Source: Micromonospora sp. WMMA1947
GTDB taxonomy: Bacteria > Actinomycetota > Actinomycetes > Mycobacteriales > Micromonosporaceae
Length of the DNA: 64,000 nucleotides
Direction of reading: 5' to 3'
NCBI RefSeq assembly: GCF_027497355.1
Contig: NZ_CP114909.1
Span: 3,987,001-4,051,000 of the forward strand
The first letter of the stretch is position 1; each line of letters starts with the position of its first letter. The notes under the pieces are model-generated. The model was given only the letters and a program-made list of their open reading frames with translations. It was not told where the DNA came from and searched no databases. Shown one piece after another: positions 1-9,549 of the stretch. The position numbers and the translations under genes are program-made.

Positions 1-387
1 GGAGCAGTAGTGGCCCAGGCCGTCGGTCGAGCTGGTGTAGAAGATCTTCCCGACCGTGATCGACTCGTTCAGCTGGGTGCCGAAGCCGCTGCCGTCCTTC
101 GGTGCCACCGCCTCGGCGAAGCGTCGCACCCGCTCCGCCACAGGGCTCTGGGTGACCGGGCCGGCGGACTTCTCCACCTCGTCGGCCGGGGTGGCCGCCG
201 CCATGCGCTCGGCCGTCCAGTAGGCCCTGGCCTGCGTGGACGACCCCGCCTTGCGCTCGATCGACGTGACAGCGGCCGGAGCGGCCGTGCCCGCGGTGGT
301 GCCGGTGCCGGCCAGCGCCGGAGCGCCGGCGAGGATCGCCGGCAGGATCAGGGCCGGCAGGGCCAGAAGTCTGATCGTCGTCTTCAT
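1..387 (-). CDS. Secreted trypsin/V8-like serine protease, N-terminal part
   Basis: The gene runs off the left edge, so only the first 129 residues are visible. Translation from the ATG at 387 gives a classic signal peptide: MKTT, then a hydrophobic run ending near residue 26 in ALAG. An Ala/Thr/Gly-rich propeptide-like stretch follows, and then VGKIFYTSSTDGLGHYCS, which resembles the first strands of extracellular trypsin-fold peptidases, where a Gly-x-x-x-Cys-Ser stretch leads to the catalytic His. The catalytic triad lies outside the window, so the protease call is inferred from this short match. It is transcribed leftwards and no upstream partner gene is visible. It could instead be another secreted protein with a similar N-terminus. 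Confidence 0.5.
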   Translation of the reverse strand, partial: MKTTIRLLALPALILPAILAGAPALAGTGTTAGTAAPAAVTSIERKAGSSTQARAYWTAERMAAATPADEVEKSAGPVTQSPVAERVRRFAEAVAPKDGSGFGTQLNESITVGKIFYTSSTDGLGHYCS

Positions 388-547
388 GAAATCCTTCCCA
401 GTGTTCGATTCCCGGATCGAAACTGGAGCGCCCCCGTTGTTCATCGCGATGTCGGCAACGTATCGACGGGCTTCGGAGCATGTCAACGAATCACGGGCGT
501 CGATTGTTTGCAGTGTCGGATGTGCGATCGGGGAACATTATCGAATT

Positions 548-649
548 CCAGTTCAGCACCTCCGCCAGGGTCTTCGGTCGCGGGTAGTAGCGCATCACGA
601 GCGGGTCGCCGAGCATGGCAGCCACGTCGTCGAGGTCGTCGACGGTCAT
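548..649 (-). pseudogene. Inverted N-terminal fragment of a GNAT acetyltransferase
   Basis: Reading the minus strand from an ATG at 649 gives MTVDDLDDVAAMLGDPLVMR followed by YYPRPKTLAEVLNW. This is the typical first helix and strand of a RimJ/RimL-type N-acetyltransferase (a 'DPxVMRYYP' signature). Beyond 548 the frame loses all similarity. The matching remainder of the enzyme lies on the opposite strand, starting at about 655, so this piece looks like part of the same ancestral gene that has been flipped. The first 10-20 residues of the family are missing on either strand. Confidence 0.6.
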
Positions 650-654
650 CGCTG

Positions 655-1026
655 GACTGGATCCGCTGGAACGAGGGCCTCTACCGCGGCCGTGGCTTCG
701 GGCTGTGGGTGCTCAGGTCACGGGCGACAGGCGAGTTCGTCGGCGACTGCGGCCTCACTCCGCAGCCGGTGGACGGGGTGACGGAGGTCGAGGTCGGTTA
801 CCACCTGCGAACCGGGGTGCAGGGTCGCGGATTCGCCACGGAAGCGGCGGCCGCGTGTCGCGACCACGCGCGCGACCGGCTGGGCGTCGACCGCCTCGTC
901 GCGATCATCCACCCCGACAACACGCCCTCGCAGCGGGTCGCGGAGCGGATCGGGCTGAGCTTCGAGCGTGCGACCACGTCCGAATCGGGGGATCCGGTGC
1001 ACGTGTACGCCGCGCGCCTGGCCTGA
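655..1026 (+). pseudogene. GNAT acetyltransferase, C-terminal remnant
   Basis: The plus frame from 655 reads DWIRWNEGLYRGRGFGLWVL and goes on through the acetyl-CoA-binding region (VGYHLRTGVQGRGFATEAAA) to the helix NTPSQRVAERIGLSFER and a stop at 1026. This is about 124 residues of a normal GNAT C-terminal half with intact motif A (Q-x-x-G-x-A). Upstream of 655 the frame is unrelated, and the expected N-terminal half is on the minus strand at 548-649. The enzyme cannot be made as one chain, so I call it a broken gene. A sequencing or assembly inversion is the alternative explanation. Confidence 0.6.
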
Positions 1027-1032
1027 CCGGGC

Positions 1033-1218
1033 TCAGCGGCGGGTCGACGCCACGAACCGGGTCCACGCGGCCGGGGTGAAGGTGAGCACCGGCCCGGCCG
1101 GGTCCTTCGAGTCGCGGACGCCGACCACGCCGGGCAGGTTGCCGGCGACCTCGACGCAGTCGCCGCCGTTGCCACCGCTGCGGGTGCTCTTGCGCCACCG
1201 GGCGCCGCTCAGGTCCAT
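1033..1218 (-). CDS. DUF397 domain protein
   Basis: This 61-residue protein starts MDLSGARWRKSTRSGGNGGD, followed by CVEVA and a VRDSKDP motif. It ends in the conserved 'W..F....' segment (TPAAWTRFVAS). These are hallmarks of DUF397, a small actinobacterial family nearly always encoded beside a DUF5753 helix-turn-helix regulator. Its ATG overlaps the 3' end of that regulator by 10 bp (1209-1218), so the two are translationally coupled. Family knowledge suggests a toxin-antitoxin-like or developmental regulatory module (as in Streptomyces BldB/WhiJ systems). The molecular role here is unknown. Confidence 0.9.
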   Translation of the reverse strand: MDLSGARWRKSTRSGGNGGDCVEVAGNLPGVVGVRDSKDPAGPVLTFTPAAWTRFVASTRR

Positions 1219-1976
1219 GCCGCTGCCACTTCCCTCAGCAGTTCCAGGGTCCGCGCGCGGGGCAGCGCCTCGCCCCGGATGCGTTCCCACCGACGCTCCA
1301 GGGTAGCAATCTCCGAGGGCTGCTCGATGATCTGCGCGCGGGCCTGACTGTCCACATGCGCCACCCGGTTGCCGTCGCGCAGCTCCGCGATGACGAACGG
1401 CCCGTCCAGCCCGGGATAGGTCGGTGTGTCCACTGGCACCACGTGGAGCTGCACGTTCGGCAGCTCGGCGCAGGTGAGCAGGTGGGTCACCTGCGCGGCC
1501 ATCAGCGCGCGGTCGCCGGCGGCGGCGCGGCGCAGCACCTGCTCGTCGAGCACCACGACGTACAGCGGCCCGCGCGGCCGGGTGAGGATGCCCTGCCGGT
1601 CCAGCCGGGCGGTGACCAGGTCGGTGACCTCGTCGGCGGTCAGCGGCTGGCCGATGAACGTGGCCCGGGCGTACGCCTCGGTCTGCAGCAGGCCCGGCAC
1701 CCACGCCAGTTGGAAGGCTCGCAGCGCGACCGCCTCGCGTTCGATGTCCACCCACGGGCGGAACCAGACCGGCTCGCGGCGGCGGACCGCGTCCGGCCAG
1801 AGCGCCTCAATCGGCTGGCCCAGCAGGTTCGCCACGGTCGCGCGGTGCCGGCTCTGCGGGATGTGCCCCGGGTTCGCCCATCTGGCCACCGTCTTCGGAT
1901 GCAGGCCGAGCCGCTCCGTCAGGCTCTCGGCGGTGTGGCCGGCGCTGGCCAGCGCGGTGACGAAAGCATGGTTCAT
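1209..1976 (-). CDS. XRE-family helix-turn-helix regulator with DUF5753
   Basis: This is a 255-residue DNA-binding regulator. Residues ~1-60 form an HTH_3/XRE fold (TAESLTERLGLHPKTVARWA). Residues ~75-255 are the DUF5753 ligand/partner domain, with the typical FQLAWVPGLLQTEAYARA segment. I chose the ATG at 1976 because GGGGAGGAAC sits just upstream on the minus strand. The gene overlaps the downstream DUF397 gene, forming a two-gene operon. A perfect inverted repeat, ACACA-ACGC-TGTGT, lies about 43 bp upstream and is a likely autoregulatory operator. Confidence 0.9.
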   Translation of the reverse strand: MNHAFVTALASAGHTAESLTERLGLHPKTVARWANPGHIPQSRHRATVANLLGQPIEALWPDAVRRREPVWFRPWVDIEREAVALRAFQLAWVPGLLQTEAYARATFIGQPLTADEVTDLVTARLDRQGILTRPRGPLYVVVLDEQVLRRAAAGDRALMAAQVTHLLTCAELPNVQLHVVPVDTPTYPGLDGPFVIAELRDGNRVAHVDSQARAQIIEQPSEIATLERRWERIRGEALPRARTLELLREVAAAWT

Positions 1977-2018
1977 GCCCGTTCCTCCCCGGAGCAAAAG
2001 AACCGTCCGAAGGAGATT

Positions 2019-2032
2019 ACACAACGCTGTGT
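2019..2032. promoter_or_regulatory. Candidate operator of the HTH/DUF397 operon
   Basis: A perfect inverted repeat ACACA-ACGC-TGTGT lies between the regulator (start 1976) and the divergent gene at 2065. On the minus strand it overlaps a -10-like TGTAAT (2015-2020). That is where an autorepressor would block initiation. The function is inferred from position and symmetry only. Confidence 0.4.
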
Positions 2033-2064
2033 GATTGTTCGGGCACCCTCGGCACGGTTAAGGC

Positions 2065-2379
2065 GTGACCGAACCGACACCCACATCGGCGTACCCCCGG
2101 GTGGTGCTGCCGCTGACCGGCCACCGCGCGTGCGGTCCGGCCTGGCGCTGCGACCGCTGCGGCGAGCCCTGGCCGTGCCCGACCCTGCGGGCCGCGCCCA
2201 CCGACGCGGCCCGCCGCGCCACGATGATCCCCGAGTTCTCCCGGCTCACCCGGCAGGCCATCCGCGACCTGCGCGGCCGGCCCGACGGCCCGGACCCGAT
2301 CGCGATCGTGCGGCGTTTCCTGTGGTTCCTGCCGCTCACCGACGCGGAGGCACGCGCCGTCGCGCTCCGGCTGCGATGA
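2065..2379 (+). CDS. Small conserved actinobacterial protein with a Cys cluster
   Basis: A 104-residue protein starting at GTG (2065). Residues ~18-40 contain HRACGPAWRCDRCGEPWPCP, a C-x(n)-C-x-x-C-x(n)-C cluster that could bind zinc. The C-terminal half is helical and basic, with no membrane segment. It is divergent from the HTH/DUF397 operon, and such small proteins often accompany DUF5753 regulators in actinomycetes. I do not recognise a characterised function. The convergent aconitase gene is separated from it by a strong hairpin. Confidence 0.6.
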   Translation: MTEPTPTSAYPRVVLPLTGHRACGPAWRCDRCGEPWPCPTLRAAPTDAARRATMIPEFSRLTRQAIRDLRGRPDGPDPIAIVRRFLWFLPLTDAEARAVALRLR

Positions 2380-2393
2380 CCACGGTACGGCGA

Positions 2394-2425
2394 GGGCCGC
2401 TTCCCGCCGGAGCGGGAAGCGGCCC
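2394..2425. terminator. Bidirectional hairpin terminator
   Basis: A perfect 14-bp stem GGGCCGCTTCCCGC with a 4-nt loop lies between two convergent genes (ends at 2379 and 2445). It fits a shared factor-independent-type terminator lacking a U-run, as is usual in actinomycetes. Confidence 0.75.
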
Positions 2426-2444
2426 TGTGTCAGCCGTACGCGAA

Positions 2445-5285
<2,841 letters not shown>

Positions 5286-5356
5286 GTCGTACTCCTTCAC
5301 ACCAGCGACCGTGAGTAGTCCTGAGCAGTTTGTCGCACCGACCGGAGCGCCGCCGT

Positions 5357-5375
5357 GCTTAGGCAACACTTACCT
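5357..5375. promoter_or_regulatory. Candidate IdeR/DmdR-type iron box upstream of acnA
   Basis: The minus strand reads AGGTAAGTGTTGCCTAAGC. Compared by eye, about 12 of 19 positions match the actinobacterial iron-regulator consensus TTAGGTTAGGCTAACCTAA. It lies about 72 bp before the acnA start, where an iron-responsive repressor could act. The match is imperfect, so this is tentative. Confidence 0.35.
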
Positions 5376-5456
5376 GCGTCGGTCTTAACAAAACCGTACG
5401 TCCGTCTTGCTATCCATGCAACCTCGTGCCACGCTGCGGGACGAGGAGGTGCCACC

Positions 5457-5813
5457 ATGATCCATCACGTCCTGCTCGCCTGCCCCCGCGGCTCCGAGGA
5501 CGCGTCCCGCTCCTTCTACGCCGGCCTGCTCGGCCTCACCGAGAAGCCCAAACCCCCGGCCCTCGCCGCCCGCGGTGGTTGCTGGTTCACCGGGTACGAC
5601 GCCGAACTGCACCTGGGCGTCGAGGACGACTTCCGTCCGGCCCGCAAGGCGCACCCCGCGCTGGTGCGGCCCGACCTGGACGAGCTGGCCGCCCGCCTCG
5701 ACGCCGCCGGACACGCCGTGACCTGGGGCGACGACGAGATTCCCGGCATGCGGCGGTTCCACACGTACGACCCGCACGGCAACCGGCTGGAGTTCTTGGC
5801 CCCCGCCGGGTGA
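5457..5813 (+). CDS. VOC-family (glyoxalase/bleomycin-resistance fold) protein
   Basis: A 118-residue single-domain vicinal-oxygen-chelate protein. It opens with MIHHVLLACPRGSEDASRSF (strand plus helix), has WFTGYDAELHLGV in the middle, and ends with the family hallmark YDPHGNRLEFL, whose Glu is a typical metal ligand. The ATG at 5457 follows a good GAGGAGGTG ribosome site. The substrate cannot be predicted. Members range from lyases and dioxygenases to drug-binding proteins. It is followed 23 bp later by a DedA gene on the same strand, possibly co-transcribed, and is divergent from acnA. Confidence 0.85.
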   Translation: MIHHVLLACPRGSEDASRSFYAGLLGLTEKPKPPALAARGGCWFTGYDAELHLGVEDDFRPARKAHPALVRPDLDELAARLDAAGHAVTWGDDEIPGMRRFHTYDPHGNRLEFLAPAG

Positions 5814-5836
5814 CCGGGCGCGGGTAGGGTCGGCGG

Positions 5837-6490
5837 GTGGTCGACGTACAGCACTGGCTCGCCGCGCTCCCACCGGGCCTGATCTGCCTGCTCGTGGGCG
5901 CGGTCATCGGCGTGGAGAGCATGGGCATCCCGCTGCCCGGCGAGATCGTGCTGGTCAGCGCCGCCCTGCTCGCCGCCACCGGTGCGGTCGGGCCCGAGTG
6001 GGTGGCCGCCGCCGCGGCCACCGGCGCCATCCTCGGCGACTCCATCGGGTACGCCGTGGGCCGCCGTGGTGGCCGCCCCCTGCTGGAACGGCTCGGCCGG
6101 CGCTTCCCGAAACACCTCGGCCCGGCACACCTGGCCCGCGCCGAGTTGAGCTTCGCCCGGCACGGCGTCTGGGCGGTGTTCTTCGGGCGGTTCGTCGCGC
6201 TGCTGCGCATCCTGGCGGGCCCGCTCGCCGGAGCACTGCGTGTGCCGTACCGCCGGTTCCTGGTCGCGAACGCCGCGGGCGGGCTGGTCTGGGCGTTCGG
6301 CACCACCTACCTGTTGTTCTACGTCGGGCAGGCCGCCGAGCATTGGCTCAAGGACATCTCCTGGGCCGGATTGGTGCTGGCCGTGCTGGCCGGCGTGGCA
6401 AGCACCGCGTGGCTGCGCCGCCGCGCCAAGCGCCTGCCCCAGGCCGAAGCCTCCGACCAGCCCACCCCGGTACCCGCCGCCGACCGCTGA
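5837..6490 (+). CDS. DedA-family membrane protein
   Basis: A 217-residue polytopic protein of the DedA/VTT family, members of which act in lipid (undecaprenyl-phosphate or phospholipid) translocation and membrane homeostasis. It shows the family pattern: an N-terminal helix with ESMGIPLPGE, then the GDSIGYAVGRRGG segment, the re-entrant FFGRFVALLRILAGPLAGAL motif with its conserved Arg residues, and two C-terminal helices. The tail is Lys/Arg- and then Pro/Ala-rich. Translation starts at GTG (5837), 23 bp after the VOC gene. A long non-coding repeat-rich spacer follows. Confidence 0.9.
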   Translation: MVDVQHWLAALPPGLICLLVGAVIGVESMGIPLPGEIVLVSAALLAATGAVGPEWVAAAAATGAILGDSIGYAVGRRGGRPLLERLGRRFPKHLGPAHLARAELSFARHGVWAVFFGRFVALLRILAGPLAGALRVPYRRFLVANAAGGLVWAFGTTYLLFYVGQAAEHWLKDISWAGLVLAVLAGVASTAWLRRRAKRLPQAEASDQPTPVPAADR

Positions 6491-6719
6491 CGCCGGACAC
6501 CCAACCGCCCCGCCCGAAGGCGGACGACCAGTCCAGCGTCCAGCGCTCCCAGGGCATCACCGGCCAGGGCCGCAGCGCGCTCTCCTCACGCCGTCCCGCC
6601 CGCGCGCCGACTCGCCCTTGCGCCGGCCCACCCTCGCGCCGGCCCGCCCCCGTCCCGTCCCGCCCTCGCGCCGGTCCGCCCTCGTCCCGGTCCGCCCTCG
6701 CGCCGTCCCGCCCCCGTCC

Positions 6720-6780
6720 GGTGATCAAGGAGTTTGTGTCCTGTGAGGGCTCCCGCAGTGACACAAACTCCTTGATCACC
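6720..6780. repeat. Intergenic hairpin repeat, family A (GATCAAGG)
   Basis: A perfect inverted repeat with 21-bp arms beginning GGTGATCAAGGAGTTTGTGT and a 19-nt loop. A partly decayed copy of the same arm occurs at 46218-46278. It contains no open frame. The arm ends in GATCAAG, fitting the GATCWWG end shared by all hairpins of this window. Confidence 0.85.
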
Positions 6781-7022
6781 GACGCGGAGTGAGGGCGGAT
6801 GAGTGGGGCGGGGCGGACGGGGGAGGGTCGGGCCGGCAGGGCGGGGCGTGGCCGCCCGGAGCCGGCCGGGCAGGCGGGCGGTTCGGGCAGGCAGGGCAGT
6901 CCGGGCCGGCTGGGCGATGGGCGGGGCGACCGGCGGCGGGGCAGGACAGGGCGCGGTGGACCGGGGTGACCGGTTGCACGGGTGAAGGGGCTGCGCGCGA
7001 TGCCGCGCGCCTGCCCTGCCCC

Positions 7023-7083
7023 GTCGATCATGAAGTTGGCGGTGGCTGGAGGCCGATTTGTCGCCGCCAACTTCATGATCGAC
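7023..7083. repeat. Intergenic hairpin repeat, family B (GATCATGAAG)
   Basis: A perfect inverted repeat with 20-bp arms GTCGATCATGAAGTTGGCGG separated by 21 nt. The arm is related to the one at 60360-60420 and carries the same GATCWWG terminus. Confidence 0.85.
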
Positions 7084-7158
7084 GCGGTGGGGGCGGTGGG
7101 GTTGGGGCTGTGGTGCTTCTGGGGCGCCCCTGCTCGCGGTCACCCCTTGGGGTGGTGG

Positions 7159-7220
7159 AGATCTTGGTAGGAAATGGCCCTCATGGGGGCCCCTATGAGG
7201 GCCGTTTCCTACCAAGATCT
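7159..7220. repeat. Intergenic hairpin repeat, family C (GATCTTGGTAGG)
   Basis: 26-bp arms (7159-7184 and 7195-7220) with a single T/G mismatch around a 10-nt loop. The arms begin AGATCTTGGTAGGAAA and end GGCCCTCAT. It lies about 65 bp from the end of the hydrolase gene and could also act as its terminator, but the length and near-perfection resemble the other repeats. Confidence 0.85.
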
Positions 7221-7284
7221 TTGTGCGTTCCGCTCTGCGGGACGGCGATCCTGGGAAGTGGGCGGTGGGCGGGGGCGGCCGGGG

Positions 7285-8076
7285 TCAGGGGGCGGTGAGC
7301 AGGGCGATCAAGGTGTCGCGGGCGGTGCGGACTGCGGCCCGGGACTCCTCGGTGTGGTCGAGCGCGTCGAATCCGTGCTGCCCGTTCGGCACGTCCACCA
7401 CGCACAGCGGGATGCCGCGCCGCCGCGCGACCACAGTGAACGCCTCGACGGTGGGAGCGACCTCGGGCCGTTCCCGACCCGCCCGGGTCAGCACGAGCGT
7501 CGGCCGCGCCGCGCCCTCCGCATGCGCGGCGTCGACGGGAGAGTCGGGAGAGGCCGTGCCGGACGGAGCGGCGGGCTGGTCCAGCGCGTCGACCGGGCGG
7601 AAGCGCGGGTCCACCGGCGGCCACCCGGGCAGCGGCGCCAGCAGCGGATAGGTGGCGGCCACGCCGCGCAGCCAGGCGGGCGGGTCACGGAGCCAGTCGC
7701 CGAGCAGCAGGCCGGCGCCGGAGAAGAACCAGAGGCCGAGCCGGTCCGGGTCGACGCGCGGGTCGGCGCGGAGCAGTTCGGCGGCGGCGGCCACCCGGGC
7801 GGCGACCGTGTACAGGTCGTCCGGGCTCGCCACGGTGAGCCGGGGGATCGCGGTCAGCACACCCGCCTCGGCGAGCAGCGCGCCGTAGCCGCGGTAGAGC
7901 GGCCAGTCACGTGCGTCGGGGGCCTCGGGCGGCCCCGGTACGCCGTGCACGACCACGACGGCGGGATGCCGGTCGTCGCCGGTGGGCACGTGCAGGTCGA
8001 CGTCGCCGTGCCGCTCCACGGCGGCAGGTGGGGGATCGAGGACGAACGGGCTCTCCCAGAAAACGGTTCCCATCAT
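7285..8076 (-). CDS. Alpha/beta hydrolase (dienelactone-hydrolase-like)
   Basis: About 263 residues. After an N-terminal beta segment it has VVVVHGVPGPPEAP (oxyanion-loop region) and DRLGLWFFSGAGLLLG at the nucleophile elbow. The usual G-x-S-x-G reads F-S-G-A-G, so Ser is present in a slightly altered elbow. A late VPNGQHGFD supplies the catalytic His. The family hydrolyses esters or lactones, and the substrate is unknown. I start at the ATG at 8076; the adjacent ATG at 8073 is equally possible, and no strong ribosome site is visible. It lies downstream of the small membrane protein gene on the same strand. Confidence 0.75.
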   Translation of the reverse strand: MMGTVFWESPFVLDPPPAAVERHGDVDLHVPTGDDRHPAVVVVHGVPGPPEAPDARDWPLYRGYGALLAEAGVLTAIPRLTVASPDDLYTVAARVAAAAELLRADPRVDPDRLGLWFFSGAGLLLGDWLRDPPAWLRGVAATYPLLAPLPGWPPVDPRFRPVDALDQPAAPSGTASPDSPVDAAHAEGAARPTLVLTRAGRERPEVAPTVEAFTVVARRRGIPLCVVDVPNGQHGFDALDHTEESRAAVRTARDTLIALLTAP

Positions 8077-8114
8077 GACAATGGTAGGAGAATCCGCCGT
8101 CCGCGACCGTCCCG

Positions 8115-8291
8115 TCAGGACGGCGGCGAGGCCTTGGCGTGCCGTTCGCGCAGCCGGTCCCGGATCTCCTCCGGCGTGTACGCACGGCGCCGACGCTCGG
8201 CCCGGGCCACCACCACTCCGGTCGCCGCGACGCCGGCGAGACCCGCGAGACCGAGTACCTTCCACCACCGCATCCGTTGCCGCATCCGCAT
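8115..8291 (-). CDS. Small single-pass membrane protein
   Basis: A 58-residue protein: basic start (MRMRQRMRWW), one hydrophobic helix KVLGLAGLAGVAATGVVVA, then a basic stop-transfer RAERRRRAY and a short helical cytoplasmic tail ending KASPPS. The ATG at 8291 has GGAGG 8 nt upstream. Its start lies only 13 bp from that of the divergent gene at 8305, so the two ribosome sites and start regions interlock. The function is unknown. It may partner with the papain-fold protein encoded opposite. Confidence 0.7.
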   Translation of the reverse strand: MRMRQRMRWWKVLGLAGLAGVAATGVVVARAERRRRAYTPEEIRDRLRERHAKASPPS

Positions 8292-8304
8292 AGGGTAGTC
8301 CTCC

Positions 8305-9066
8305 ATGAGCATCAGCCTGGACGAGGCCGTGGAGCTGACCCGCACCGGCGATCTGTGGGTGTTCCGCGGACGCAGCGTGCCCGACCGGGCCATCCAGCTC
8401 ACCACGAACAGCCCGGTGAACCACGTCGGCATGGCCGTGGTGCTCGACGACATGCCGCCGCTGATGTGGCACGCCGAGCTGGGCCGTTCGCTGCCGGACA
8501 TGTGGACCGGCACCCACCAGCGCGGCGTGCAGCTGCACGACCTGCGGGACGCGGTCTGCGTCTGGGCCAACCGGTACGGCCAGCGGGGCTGGCTGCGCCA
8601 GCTCGAACCGCCGGCCGACACGGCGATGGAGGAGGCGGTGCTGCGTACCGTGGCGCGTCTGGACGGGACGCCGTTCCCGTCCACCGCGCAGCTCGCCTGG
8701 CGGTGGGCCCGGGGCCGGTTGCCGCACCCGCGCCGCCTGAGCCTCGGCGGCCTGCGGGGCAGGGCCGGCGACCGGAACCAGACGGGCATCCTGAGCAAGA
8801 TCATCGAAAGGGGCGATACCGGCGACCGAGCCGAGACCGGCGACACCAGCGGGATCGGCGACACCGGCAGGGAGAACGCGGCAGCTCTGGAGACGGCGTA
8901 CTGCGCCGAGGTGGTCGCGGTGACCTACGAGGCGATGGGTCTGCTGCCCGCCGGGCGGCGGCCCAACTGGTACGACCCGGGCCGGTTCTGGAGCGGCGAC
9001 GACCTGGCGCTGCGCGGCGGCGCGTACCTCGGTGCCGAGATCGAGGTGCGGATCCCGCCGCGCTGA
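8305..9066 (+). CDS. Permuted papain-fold (YiiX/NlpC-P60-like) protein
   Basis: 253 residues. The N-terminal region reads GDLWVFRG..., then TNSPVNHVGMAVVL with the predicted catalytic His, then MWHAEL. The predicted catalytic Cys comes late, in ETAYCAEVVAVTYEAMGLL. This His-before-Cys order is the circular permutation typical of the YaeF/YiiX (C92) branch of NlpC/P60 enzymes, which hydrolyse amide or ester bonds of lipids or peptides. A low-complexity insert of repeated GDT/GDR units sits at residues ~172-192. It has no signal peptide, so it is probably cytoplasmic. Start ATG at 8305. Confidence 0.75.
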   Translation: MSISLDEAVELTRTGDLWVFRGRSVPDRAIQLTTNSPVNHVGMAVVLDDMPPLMWHAELGRSLPDMWTGTHQRGVQLHDLRDAVCVWANRYGQRGWLRQLEPPADTAMEEAVLRTVARLDGTPFPSTAQLAWRWARGRLPHPRRLSLGGLRGRAGDRNQTGILSKIIERGDTGDRAETGDTSGIGDTGRENAAALETAYCAEVVAVTYEAMGLLPAGRRPNWYDPGRFWSGDDLALRGGAYLGAEIEVRIPPR

Positions 9067-9107
9067 GGAAGGTTTGCCGCGAGGGCGCGCCGGTAATGAG
9101 GAGCGTC

Positions 9108-9497
9108 GTGACGGCTTCCACCGACCTCGACACGCTCACCGACTTCTTCGACCGGTACGGCGTGGCGCTGACCACCGCCGACGTGCCGGCCATCGCCGGC
9201 TGCTACGCCCTGCCCGGGCTGGTGGTCGCCGACACCTACAGCTTCTCGTTCACCTCGCCGGCGGCGGTGGCGCTCAGCTTCGTCGGCGCCGCCCCGGACT
9301 ACCAGGAGCGGGAACTCGTCGCGGCGAACGCGCAGATCGAGGACGTGCAACAGATCTCGGCGCTGCTCACCGAGGTGGCGGTGCGCTGGGAGTTCCTGGA
9401 CAGCCAGGGCGGCGCGGTGCCCGGCGAGCGCTACCGCTACCTGCTGCGCACCACCGAGGACGGCCCGGTGATCTGCACCGTCATCCGTACCGCCTGA
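9108..9497 (+). CDS. NTF2-like (SnoaL-fold) small protein
   Basis: About 129 residues with the cone-shaped NTF2/SnoaL pattern: an N-terminal helix TDLDTLTDFFDRYGVALTTA, a helix-turn AIAGCYALPGLVV, and a long curved sheet ending in RYRYLLRTTEDGPVICTVI. Such proteins serve as polyketide cyclases, ketosteroid isomerases or simple ligand-binding domains. No catalytic residue pattern allows a choice. Start choice is uncertain: GTG at 9108 follows GAGGAG closely, while an in-frame ATG at 9096 is also possible. It ends just before a strong bidirectional hairpin. Confidence 0.65.
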   Translation: MTASTDLDTLTDFFDRYGVALTTADVPAIAGCYALPGLVVADTYSFSFTSPAAVALSFVGAAPDYQERELVAANAQIEDVQQISALLTEVAVRWEFLDSQGGAVPGERYRYLLRTTEDGPVICTVIRTA

Positions 9498-9504
9498 TCG
9501 TGGT

Positions 9505-9541
9505 GGTGCGGCGGCCGGCCCGCGTGGCCGGCCGCCGCACC
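9505..9541. terminator. Bidirectional hairpin terminator
   Basis: 16-bp perfect arms (core GTGCGGCGGCCGGCC) with a 5-nt loop CGCGT, placed between convergent genes ending at 9497 and 9550. Confidence 0.8.
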
Positions 9542-9549
9542 GACGGGCG

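Larger units (their letters stand above)
6491..7284. other. 0.8 kb non-coding spacer rich in hairpin repeats
   Basis: I see no convincing gene between the DedA gene and the hydrolase. The first ~230 bp is a pyrimidine/G low-complexity stretch built from repeated CGCCCTCGC- and CCGGCCC-like words. It is followed by three long inverted repeats (6720-6780, 7023-7083, 7159-7220), with a G-rich low-complexity stretch (about 6790-6970) between the first two. Long frames here are compositional artefacts on both strands. Confidence 0.7.

Noticed and set aside
6560..6720. CGCCCTCGC-rich stretch considered as a tandem repeat gene
   Set aside because: It lacks a consistent unit or frame on either strand; low-complexity spacer.
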